Shown here piece by piece: positions 1 through 6,555 of a stretch of DNA of 21,201 bases. The DNA is taken from the NCBI GenBank assembly GCA_002339125.1, contig DDJQ01000076.1:7219-28419 (forward strand), written 5' to 3'. The notes beneath the pieces are model-generated. The model did no database searches and was not told the origin of the DNA. It saw nothing but the letters and a program-made list of their open reading frames with translations. This stretch comes from Alteromonadaceae bacterium UBA2620 (GTDB taxonomy: Bacteria > Pseudomonadota > Gammaproteobacteria > Enterobacterales > Alteromonadaceae). The position numbers and the translations under genes were made by a program. Position 1 is the first letter of the stretch; each line of letters opens with the position of its first letter.

Positions 1-395
1 TGTAATTGCCCCGCCGGTCCCGGAATAAAAGCAATGGCCGCACCCGACAACACGTTATCAATGGCCAGGGTAGAATCTATCTTAAGCCGGCTTCCCGCCC
101 GGTACAGTGACTGGTATTCCCGCTGCATCACTAAGTCCAGCGCCACCTGCCCCTGTTCACTGAGGCGGATGTTATCAATCCGCCCCACGCTGACGCCGTT
201 TATTTTCACCGGCGAGCCCACACCCAGCCCAAACGACGAAGAAAGGTTAGCCCGAAAACGTAGTTGATCGGCGTGTTGCTCCTGTAAATCCTCAAACAGT
301 AACCAGCCAGCCAGTAACACAGCCACAATCACAAACAAACCAAGCAGCGTATCCTGCGCACGGGAAGACAGCGACTGTGATGGCGCAAAGCTCAT
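1..395 (-). CDS. MlaD-like MCE-domain protein, 3' part cut by window edge
   Basis: The visible 131 codons begin MSFAPSQSLSSRAQDTLLGL, followed by one membrane helix (about residues 17-34) and then an MCE (mammalian cell entry) domain: a hydrophobic-rich strand, SSSFGLGVGSPVKINGVSVG, and later LAIDNVLSGAAIAFIPG. MCE proteins are inner-membrane-anchored periplasmic rings that bind lipids or other hydrophobic molecules and pass them to or from an ABC permease of the MlaE type. The start ATG overlaps the stop of the upstream ABC gene as ATGA, and a GGAGG-like Shine-Dalgarno lies just before it, so translation is coupled. It is the twelfth gene visible in the run and directly follows MlaE- and MlaF-type genes, which supports the assignment. 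The C-terminus lies outside the window, so I cannot tell whether it is a short MlaD-like protein or a longer MCE protein with a tail. Confidence 0.88.
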   Translation of the reverse strand, partial: MSFAPSQSLSSRAQDTLLGLFVIVAVLLAGWLLFEDLQEQHADQLRFRANLSSSFGLGVGSPVKINGVSVGRIDNIRLSEQGQVALDLVMQREYQSLYRAGSRLKIDSTLAIDNVLSGAAIAFIPGPAGQL

Positions 396-1048
396 TGTAC
401 TTCCTCCAGTTGGTGGTTATGGATTGCCAGTACCCGATCGGCAAAGTCGGTACGATCGCCTGCGGTGACAGTCATCACTACCGCATACTGATGTTCCTGC
501 TGTTCCCTGAGCAACACATTTAGCATATTTTCACGCATTTCGTGTGACATCCCGCTTTGCACTTCATCCAGTAATATCAGTTTAGGTCGAAACACCATTG
601 CCCGTAACAGATTCATCATACGGGTTTGCACATCATTCAGCTGATGCGGTTCCAGCGCCAGTAAATCGGCCATTGCCAGCGCCTCTGCCAGAGGCTGTAT
701 CTGATCGGCAATTTCTTGCTCCGACATCCGCGTATGGTACAACATCGGAAAGGCAATGTTATTGTAGTTAGTGAATATACTCAGTAACCCACCGTCTTCA
801 AAAGCCATACAGGTAGCTTTAAAACGCGCCTGTTCGGTCATATCCCTGAGCGATAAACCTTCAATAATGATGTTGCCGTCATCCGGCTCGCATAAGCCGG
901 CAGCCAGCTTTAATAAACTGGAACCACCATCCAGCACGCCAGTTTCCACACACACAATTTCACCGCTGTTAACGCGCAGGTTGAGCTGCCGGAACACCAC
1001 ATTATCGTCAAAGCGCAAATCAACATTATCAAACTGTAAGCAGGTCAT
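392..1048 (-). CDS. MlaF-type ABC ATPase homologue with degenerate catalytic motifs (probable pseudo-ATPase)
   Basis: The 218-residue protein has the layout of an MlaF-type ABC nucleotide-binding subunit, but almost every ATP-handling motif is altered. At the Walker A site (residues 35-44) it reads ETGVLDGGSS, with Gly where the phosphate-binding Lys should be. The Q-loop reads AFEDGG, Gln replaced by Glu84. The LSGGQ signature is LNDVQ (137-141). The Walker B segment LILLDE (157-162) is kept, including the Asp and Glu, but the following D-loop reads VQSGMS. The switch His is missing (VVMTVTAGD, Val194). The reading frame is intact and the surrounding fold-defining segments are kept, so this is not a decayed gene. 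ATGA overlaps join it to the MlaE gene before it and the MCE gene after it. Known MlaF works as a homodimer under MlaE, so no active partner is expected. I infer a structural or ATP-independent role. Confidence 0.85.
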   Translation of the reverse strand: MTCLQFDNVDLRFDDNVVFRQLNLRVNSGEIVCVETGVLDGGSSLLKLAAGLCEPDDGNIIIEGLSLRDMTEQARFKATCMAFEDGGLLSIFTNYNNIAFPMLYHTRMSEQEIADQIQPLAEALAMADLLALEPHQLNDVQTRMMNLLRAMVFRPKLILLDEVQSGMSHEMRENMLNVLLREQQEHQYAVVMTVTAGDRTDFADRVLAIHNHQLEEVQ

Positions 1049-1836
1049 AAGTACACCAGGTAGGACAAGCCCACGTTCAGCACAAAAAACGCAAACAGTT
1101 GAAAGGTATTAGAATTAGAAATTGCTCGCGACACATCGGTAAAACGGTCTTGCACATTGTAACCAAAAAACAGACTCGCCAGGCCTATCAGACAGCCGCC
1201 CACCAGTGCTTTGGTCATACTCACCAGCACTTCGGTGAAAGTGAGCTGTTCTAGCAGGGCTCGGATAAATGCCATCAGCGTAATGCCGCCCTCATGATAT
1301 AACTCGATTACCGCATAGGAGGTAAACACGCATATCAGATTAAAATAGAAAAACATCAGCAGCAACGACAGCGGAAACGCAAAGAATACCGGCAACAGAA
1401 AAACCAGCGCCGGGCTCATATTGACCGCAGACAAAGCATCAAACTGCCGATATAACTGCATTTGCCCCACTTCTGCGGTTACCGCCGAGGCGGAGCGGGC
1501 AATCAAAATGATACCGGATATTAAAGGGCCGATTTCCCGATTCACCACGATATTAAAAAACTGCGCGTAGTAATCGATAAACTGCATGTTATTGGGAATA
1601 ACCGAATAGGCCTTGGACATCACAAACACGCCAAGTAATACTGCAATAATGGTGTTAATCGATGCCGCTCTGAGGCCTGAGTTATACAACTGGCGTTTGA
1701 ACAGCAACCAGAATATACGACGTCGCTGGGGCTTTAGGAGTTGCGGACAGGTATTTATTGCCAGCCCTAGCAGACCGGTGATCCCTACCAGTACATTGGC
1801 ATAACGCCGGGTTCTTAATCCCAGGCTACTGAGCAT
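1045..1836 (-). CDS. MlaE-type ABC permease subunit
   Basis: A 263-residue membrane protein, close to the usual length of about 260 for MlaE. After an N-terminal amphipathic stretch there are about five hydrophobic segments. The family core is visible: NREIGPLISG (about 99-108), IARSASAVTAEVGQM (about 112-126) and QFDAL (131-135), which correspond to the MlaE segments ELGPVL, AELGTM and DAL. In known systems an MlaE dimer sits between the cytoplasmic MlaF dimer and the periplasmic MCE ring and forms the lipid pathway through the inner membrane. I chose the ATG at 1836, which starts MLSSLGLRTRR and has AAGGGA about 9 bases upstream. The longer frame to 1923 would add 29 unusual Arg/Cys-rich residues inside the preceding gene. 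The chosen start overlaps the preceding lipoprotein gene by 11 bp, and the stop overlaps the next start as ATGA. Confidence 0.9.
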   Translation of the reverse strand: MLSSLGLRTRRYANVLVGITGLLGLAINTCPQLLKPQRRRIFWLLFKRQLYNSGLRAASINTIIAVLLGVFVMSKAYSVIPNNMQFIDYYAQFFNIVVNREIGPLISGIILIARSASAVTAEVGQMQLYRQFDALSAVNMSPALVFLLPVFFAFPLSLLLMFFYFNLICVFTSYAVIELYHEGGITLMAFIRALLEQLTFTEVLVSMTKALVGGCLIGLASLFFGYNVQDRFTDVSRAISNSNTFQLFAFFVLNVGLSYLVYL

Positions 1837-2545
1837 GAACCGTATCCCTTCGCCAGGTTCTGACCTGCTCTGCCCGGGCGGCCTCGCCCAGCTGACTAAG
1901 CAGCAGCGCTGCTCGCGACGCATAATCGGCGGCCGCGTTTGGCTGACCCTGCTGATGCTTTAACTTTGCCAGTAAATAGTAGCTGTCTGCCATGTTATGG
2001 CGGGCATCAAACTGCTCAAATAACACCAGGGCTTTCTGTAAGGCTGGTTCATTGAGCGCCGCCTTACCAGAAAGATAGCACTGTAGGGCTAGCCACTCGG
2101 TTGTTTGTGTACTGTTGAGGCAGTTCTCCACACTGATATCGAAGATGGCCCGGTAAGAAGCGTCGTTGGCTGGCAGTGCTGCCATGGCCCGCGCATAATC
2201 ATCCCGGTTGCCGGTAATAAAATACTGCGCCAGATGGGCTCTTGCCTGAGCCAACTCATCGCCCTGAATGATTGCCACGTCGAGCAGTGCCGCGCAATCA
2301 TCGGTAACGCCCGTTGAGGCAACGCCTCGCTGGCATAATTTCCACAGGGCTTTCGCCATAAGCGGCAGGTCGTTGTTCTGGTAGGCCTGATTGGCAATAT
2401 TGCGCATGGCGTACACCGAAAAACCGGCGTCCCGGGCAAGCTGTTGATACTGTGCAGACAGGCTGGGCGGCGGTGGCGTGCTGCCACACCCCCACAACAA
2501 TGCAGCGCAGCAAAAGCTAAGTGTTCGGATTATCGCCGTGTTCAT
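1826..2545 (-). CDS. TPR-like helical-repeat lipoprotein of unknown function
   Basis: A 239-residue predicted lipoprotein. The N-terminus has a short hydrophobic stretch ending in a lipobox (LLWGC, Cys20), followed by GSTPPPP. The residue after the Cys is Gly, so no Asp inner-membrane retention signal is seen and outer-membrane sorting is likely. The mature part is alpha-helical and rich in Ala, Leu and Gln. Near the C-terminus YYLLAKLKHQQGQPNAAADY looks like a TPR motif. Two Cys pairs (LCQ/DDC and ENC/LQC) could form disulfides. It overlaps the preceding TPR gene by 29 bp and the following MlaE gene by 11 bp, with TAAGG about 7 bases before its own ATG. The position between the envelope scaffold genes and the MlaEFD-type genes suggests an adaptor. 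I do not recognise a named family. Confidence 0.75.
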   Translation of the reverse strand: MNTAIIRTLSFCCAALLWGCGSTPPPPSLSAQYQQLARDAGFSVYAMRNIANQAYQNNDLPLMAKALWKLCQRGVASTGVTDDCAALLDVAIIQGDELAQARAHLAQYFITGNRDDYARAMAALPANDASYRAIFDISVENCLNSTQTTEWLALQCYLSGKAALNEPALQKALVLFEQFDARHNMADSYYLLAKLKHQQGQPNAAADYASRAALLLSQLGEAARAEQVRTWRRDTVHAQ

Positions 2546-3230
2546 AACTTAGCCTTACCATACGGGTGAGGGTATGGAGATTATCTTCCGTGTTTACGTA
2601 GCGGTTAAGCAACGTCATGATTTCGTCCTGCGACATTTGTTCCTGCATGAAGTGTATACTGCGGCGCAGGGGTTTTAGCTCGTTAGTCGAAAGCTGAATT
2701 TCCAGCAAATCAACAAAATCATCGTAATCGCCTTTTAAGAACAGTTTGCGACTGCGACGCATAAAATTCCAGTCAGAGAATTTACGCAGATATTTCGACA
2801 TCACCGTACCCAGGGCAAATGCCATGGCCATAGCGATGAGGTCGAAAAGCTTATCAAGGGTGAGTTCTTCTAACTGCTGGGCCTGCTCACTCACCGACGC
2901 ATCGTAAATAGACCGTATTACTTCTATCCGGCGGGCCGCCAGGGCATTCAACGGGTTAATTTCCAGCGCCCGTCGAAAGGCCACCTCGGCCTCGGCAATC
3001 TGTTTGTTCTCGTACAGCGCATCACCATAAAGCGACAGCAGCATATCATTGCCCGGGTACTGCACCGTAGCATTTTCCAGATAGCGGATAGCCTCTTCGT
3101 ACTCGCCGCTTTCAATCAGGATTTGCGCTTCAACAATCGCTACTTTGGGTGACGCATTAGCAACCGGCTGGCAGAACACCACCAGCAACAGGCATACCAA
3201 TAACCCTCGATAGCAGGTGGCGCTTATCAT
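2517..3230 (-). CDS. Exported TPR protein with internal membrane helix
   Basis: A 237-residue protein with a likely Sec signal peptide (cleavage near ANA|SPK, residue 26). Two TPR units follow: IESGEYEEAIRYLENATVQY (about 39-58) and the next 34 residues through AEVAFRRALEINP. A hydrophobic helix LIAMAMAFALGTVMSKYL (about 131-148) comes next, then a basic segment (RKFSDWNFMRRSRK) and a second helical region with GDYDDFVDLLEIQLS. The basic residues after the helix suggest that the C-terminal third is cytoplasmic, giving a periplasmic TPR module and a cytoplasmic helical module. TPRs mediate protein contacts, so I infer a scaffold linking periplasmic parts to the inner-membrane complex. The start ATG overlaps the stop of the previous gene as ATGA. 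Confidence 0.75.
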   Translation of the reverse strand: MISATCYRGLLVCLLLVVFCQPVANASPKVAIVEAQILIESGEYEEAIRYLENATVQYPGNDMLLSLYGDALYENKQIAEAEVAFRRALEINPLNALAARRIEVIRSIYDASVSEQAQQLEELTLDKLFDLIAMAMAFALGTVMSKYLRKFSDWNFMRRSRKLFLKGDYDDFVDLLEIQLSTNELKPLRRSIHFMQEQMSQDEIMTLLNRYVNTEDNLHTLTRMVRLSYEHGDNPNT

Positions 3231-4252
3231 CTGGCTATCACTATCATCACTTCGGCGTTACCCAGCGCTTTTTGCAGGGTTTGCTGGGATTTCAGTAACG
3301 CTACGGCAGCGTCGCTGATAACTAAATCTGACTTACGGGATTTATAGGTGCCTTCAGCAGGAATGATAAAAGGTTTAACCGCAATGCGCGCGTTACGTAC
3401 CGCATCATTCACATCAAAGTCGTACGACACCGGGCGGCTGCTGATACGCCCCTGGGTTAAATCGTCTGCGGTCGGGTAAATAATGTCACCCTTCTGGTTT
3501 CTGATGCGCGGAATAGTCGCCAGCTCAAAGTTACCAATCTGGCTGGCATCAATTAATACGCCGGTAAAGTTACTGTTACTTTCGTAGAATTCAATTTGTT
3601 GTTCCAGCTGAGCGATAACCTGAGGCTGGCTGTGTGCTTTCAGTAACCGGGTAATTTCTTTTACCAGCTCCAGTTGATTAGGGTTGTCGATAACCAAATG
3701 GCTCTGGGTTGTTTCTGCTGCCGCTGCAGTAGGGAACAGGGTAAGCGAAGGCCATTCAATCTGGTCGGTGCGTGCCAGTACCCATTGCACCGGTTTATCG
3801 TACCAGTTTGCTGCAGTCATGCCGCCCTTTGCTACTTCCGGCGCAATCATCTGAATAAAGCGACCGTCCAGTGACATGGTCATGGTAACGGTTGCAACGT
3901 CGTTCTGGTAATGATCGGCGGTCATTGCAGCGCCTTTGATCATGGCTTCCAGACTGGTTTTCACCGTGTCGCTCTGGGCTACCATTTGCTCGACAACGGT
4001 TTCAGACGATACCCGCACGCCTTTGATCATCTCCGCCAGGTTTCGGTAAGCATCCAGTTGCGCTGCCCGGCGAGCCAGCAATCGTTGTTTTACGAGCGGC
4101 ACATCATCAGGCGCTACGCCATAGCCGTAGGCTGAAATTACCCCGGAAGACCAGTTAATTAAGCCACCCGGCTTTTGCTCAACGACTTCTTCTGCATTAG
4201 CGAGGCCGGTAAGGAACGCACACACCAAAGTTAAATATCGCATTGTCTTCAT
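3227..4252 (-). CDS. LPP20-like periplasmic protein, long form
   Basis: With the start I prefer (ATG at 4252, MKTMRYLTLVC, signal peptide cleaved near ANA|EE) the protein has 341 residues. Another ATG at 4282, overlapping the stop of the transglycosylase gene, would add ten residues (MRNPFKVRAT) and cannot be excluded. The first half has the LPP20/FlgP-type domain: SAYGYG, LLARRAAQLDAYRNLAEMIK, then GVRVSSETVVEQ, SDTVKTSLEAMIKGA and a beta strand pair ending MTMSLDGRF. The second half, with a Gln/Glu-rich helix, GVLIDASQ and a C-terminal DAAVALLKSQQ...VMIVIAR strand, looks like a separate alpha/beta domain I cannot name. There is no lipobox. The core is clearly related to the 145-residue protein two genes upstream (5737-6174): both share LA(K/R)RAAQLDA and a T-V-E...SD pattern. 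I infer a ring-forming or OM-associated structural subunit by analogy with FlgP. Confidence 0.72.
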   Translation of the reverse strand: MKTMRYLTLVCAFLTGLANAEEVVEQKPGGLINWSSGVISAYGYGVAPDDVPLVKQRLLARRAAQLDAYRNLAEMIKGVRVSSETVVEQMVAQSDTVKTSLEAMIKGAAMTADHYQNDVATVTMTMSLDGRFIQMIAPEVAKGGMTAANWYDKPVQWVLARTDQIEWPSLTLFPTAAAAETTQSHLVIDNPNQLELVKEITRLLKAHSQPQVIAQLEQQIEFYESNSNFTGVLIDASQIGNFELATIPRIRNQKGDIIYPTADDLTQGRISSRPVSYDFDVNDAVRNARIAVKPFIIPAEGTYKSRKSDLVISDAAVALLKSQQTLQKALGNAEVMIVIAR

Positions 4253-4274
4253 TGTTGCTCTCACTTTAAACGGG

Positions 4275-5759
4275 TTACGCATCAAATTGCTTATATTTGG
4301 CCATTCGGGTTACCACCTTTTTCAGGTAGTTTTTGGTTTCCTGGGCTGGCAGATTTTCCATCAGGTAGTCATAAACTGCATCGGGCGACATCCCATTGAT
4401 GGTGTCTACCGCGGCAGTAATGCTCTTTCTGCCGGTAAAGGTTCGGGCTACATTACCTACCCCGGTGTTATAACTGGCAACCGCACAATAAAAACGTGCC
4501 TGAGGGTCAGTGATTTTGCGTAAGTAACGATGGGTCAGCAGATGGAAATAAGCTGAGCCAAGCTTGAGGTTGTTATCCTCATTAAACAAGTAGTCAGCAC
4601 TTACTATCTTTTTTTCACCGTGTACAAAAAGGTGTGCGTCGAGACCGGCGGTTTTAGGCACCAGTTGCATTAAACCAAACGCGGGAACTGGAGATACTGC
4701 TCTGGGGTTATAACTCGATTCTGTTTCGATAATGGCCATAATCACTGATACCGGCACATCATATTGCTCTGCATAACCTTTAATATCATCAAAATACTGC
4801 TTAACCAGTTTTTCCTGATAACCGTTCACAAATTCAATTTTTAACTGCAGCCGGGTTTGTCCGCCTTCTTCCACTACGCTCAGTACCGGCATGGGAGCGG
4901 GAACCGGAAAAGGTTTGGCCGGTTCAGCTGGTTTTGTGGTTGCCGCAATCTGAGCTTCCGCTTTGGGTTGCTGCGGTGTAGTTGGCTGCTCGACTGCAAC
5001 AGGTGTTTTTTCTGCAGGTACCACGGCGATTTGCGGTGTTTTAGCCGGCTTGTTATTTACTTTTGGCTGCGGCCGCGGCTTACTCGCATCGGCTTTGGTC
5101 AGTTGTTGATGTTGCGCCACCTTACTTACCACCGCACTGATATCAACCGACTCGGATTCAACCTGCAACTCCGGCACAGCGGACAAGTCTCGCTGCAATG
5201 CGTCGGCCAGGCCTTCGAGCTGTCCGCCAATGGTGTCGGGTAGTACAGCGGACAGTGATGAATCAGTAGAGGAGGTAATTTCTACCGGTTCCTCGGTGAC
5301 CTCTGCCACCTCTTTGGTGACTTCCTGGAGCAATACGTCCTGCTCATCCAGCTCCGCGGGGGTGGCAGTGGCAATGGAAGATGACATCTCCATCAGTTCA
5401 GCAACCCGTTCCTGTAAATCTTCACCAGGCTCTACCAGGGTTTCTATGATCAGCTCACCCGACTCAAAGTCGGCGATTGCCCGGCTGCTCATTGTTTTGT
5501 TATAGGTGACCCAGCGATGCCTTTCAGGCAGTGCGCCATCTGGCCATTTAACTTCAATACGTTTGGTCAGGCCACGGAAGGCGCGGTCGATGGCCTCATC
5601 CACAGCCTGATAAATGTCGTCGATACGCTTTGTCTGGTTTTCAAATTCAGCATCCATCCGCGCGCTGATTTCATCGAAGTCGTCTACCGACTGCGCAGCA
5701 CTGAGCGAACTGCATGCCAGCGACGCGGCCAGCAGGCTAATACTGAGAATTTGCCGCAT
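4275..5759 (-). CDS. MltC-like lytic murein transglycosylase
   Basis: A 494-residue peptidoglycan lyase that cuts the MurNAc-GlcNAc bond with formation of 1,6-anhydro-MurNAc. Residues about 28-110 match the MltC N-terminal domain (DDFDEISARMDAEFE, KWPDGALPERHRWVTYNK). Residues 220-295 are a Pro/Ala/Lys/Gln-rich linker. The SLT domain (about 315-485) has the catalytic Glu347 in ETESSYNPRAVS, then AFGLMQLVPKTAG, YLFNEDNNLKLG and the ASYNTGVGNV motif. E. coli MltC is about 360 residues, so the extra length is mostly the 110-295 acidic and Pro-rich spacer. The signal region contains ASLAC (Cys16), which fits a loose lipobox, so outer-membrane anchoring is possible but not certain. AGAGG lies 8 bases before the ATG, and the start overlaps the preceding gene by 23 bp. 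In this context it probably opens the peptidoglycan for the complex encoded around it. Confidence 0.9.
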   Translation of the reverse strand: MRQILSISLLAASLACSSLSAAQSVDDFDEISARMDAEFENQTKRIDDIYQAVDEAIDRAFRGLTKRIEVKWPDGALPERHRWVTYNKTMSSRAIADFESGELIIETLVEPGEDLQERVAELMEMSSSIATATPAELDEQDVLLQEVTKEVAEVTEEPVEITSSTDSSLSAVLPDTIGGQLEGLADALQRDLSAVPELQVESESVDISAVVSKVAQHQQLTKADASKPRPQPKVNNKPAKTPQIAVVPAEKTPVAVEQPTTPQQPKAEAQIAATTKPAEPAKPFPVPAPMPVLSVVEEGGQTRLQLKIEFVNGYQEKLVKQYFDDIKGYAEQYDVPVSVIMAIIETESSYNPRAVSPVPAFGLMQLVPKTAGLDAHLFVHGEKKIVSADYLFNEDNNLKLGSAYFHLLTHRYLRKITDPQARFYCAVASYNTGVGNVARTFTGRKSITAAVDTINGMSPDAVYDYLMENLPAQETKNYLKKVVTRMAKYKQFDA

Positions 5760-6174
5760 TACTGATCGCCTCTAAACTTTCCCGTTCTTTGCAAATATCA
5801 GCTTCGTTTGTCAGGCAGATGCCCAGTACCACTTCAGCAATCCAGGTACCTTCCTGCTCATACACTTTCTCGTCTACCACAACGGTACCCTGTAACCAGG
5901 TTTTAACGCGGGTTGCAATGATATCGCTTTTTACTTCATATTCTTCTACAGTAGAACCGGCACGTAATTCGATCCCCTTTACCTGCTCAGACAACTGACG
6001 CTGAGCATCAAGCTGAGCAGCGCGTTTAGCCAGCATGCGAGCCTGGGCGTTGGTTTTTGCCATCGCCGGATCCACAGTACCAAAGCCCTGCGCCGTCACT
6101 ACGCCGGGTAAATCTTCAGCCTGAGCAAGGCCGATGAAACCGGCCAGCAATAACAGTAAACACTTTACTTTCAT
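5737..6174 (-). CDS. LPP20-like periplasmic protein, short form
   Basis: A 145-residue protein with a Sec signal peptide (cleavage near AQA|ED, residue 19). The rest is essentially one LPP20/FlgP-type domain: VTAQGFGTVD, a helix with ARMLAKRAAQLDAQRQLSEQ, VKGIELRAGSTVEEYEVKSD, then beta strands ending TWIAEVVLGICL. A Cys pair near the C-terminus (GICLTNEADIC) could form a disulfide. There is no lipobox, unlike FlgP or LPP20 themselves. FlgP-type proteins form discs or rings at the outer membrane around Vibrio and Campylobacter flagella. Its start overlaps the preceding stop as ATGA, and its end overlaps the MltC-like gene by 23 bp. It looks like a paralogue of the longer LPP20-like protein at 3227-4252. 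The family call rests on the pattern of conserved residues, not on a profile search. Confidence 0.75.
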   Translation of the reverse strand: MKVKCLLLLLAGFIGLAQAEDLPGVVTAQGFGTVDPAMAKTNAQARMLAKRAAQLDAQRQLSEQVKGIELRAGSTVEEYEVKSDIIATRVKTWLQGTVVVDEKVYEQEGTWIAEVVLGICLTNEADICKERESLEAISNAANSQY

Positions 6175-6554
6175 GGTTTAATCCCTTTTTGCTTAAGTAC
6201 CTCAGCGTAGACGTGATTAACCAGGTCAATCTCTACTCCTTCCCGTACTGAATCCATCAATTGATCAACAACTTCCACTTTAAACGCACCGGAGAGCAAA
6301 AACTGACGCACGCTCAGCAGTTCACGCTTACAGGCAATGGGCGCATGAGCGATAGCAGAGTTAACATCGTTGACTTTTAAATATAGCGTGCCTTTGGCTA
6401 ATACACACTCGCGATACTTGTCGCGCAGGCCTTCCAGCTCTTTCGACTCGCTGACTTTCTTAATCGCAGAATACTCGTTGGCTACTGCCATATTGAGACC
6501 GGAAAACACTGTTACTGCCGAGCACAGCAATAACAGCTTGGATAATTTGATCAT
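6171..6554 (-). CDS. Small exported protein of unknown function, with Cys pair
   Basis: A 127-residue protein starting MIKLSKLLLLCSAV with a signal peptide likely cleaved near AVA|NEY. I chose the ATG at 6554 because AAGGGA lies 6 bases before it. A longer GTG-start form (to 6572) would run into the preceding gene. The mature protein is mainly helical and charged, with two Cys (YREC and IACKRE) that could pair, and ends VYAEVLKQKGIKP. I do not recognise a family. It starts one base after the stop of the Fn3 gene, and its stop overlaps the next start as ATGA, so it is produced in step with the envelope cluster. Size and charge would suit a periplasmic adaptor or chaperone, but this is a guess. 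Confidence 0.65.
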   Translation of the reverse strand: MIKLSKLLLLCSAVTVFSGLNMAVANEYSAIKKVSESKELEGLRDKYRECVLAKGTLYLKVNDVNSAIAHAPIACKRELLSVRQFLLSGAFKVEVVDQLMDSVREGVEIDLVNHVYAEVLKQKGIKP

Positions 6555-6555
6555 G

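Noticed and set aside
392..1048. MlaF-type gene as a pseudogene
   Set aside because: The frame is full length, starts and stops are coupled to both neighbours, and hydrophobic core segments are kept. Motif loss without frame damage fits a pseudoenzyme better.
1837..1923. 29-residue N-terminal extension of the MlaE-type protein
   Set aside because: Arg/Cys-rich, inside the preceding gene, and the ATG at 1836 has a good ribosome site and gives normal family length.
2089..2487. 132-codon minus-strand open frame inside the lipoprotein gene
   Set aside because: Other reading frame of the same strand, no signal peptide or family likeness, while the overlapping lipoprotein frame has a lipobox and ribosome site.
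5230..5505. 91-codon Ser/Thr-rich plus-strand frame
   Set aside because: Antisense to the acidic spacer of the MltC-like gene. The Ser-rich composition follows from the Glu/Val-rich sense codons.
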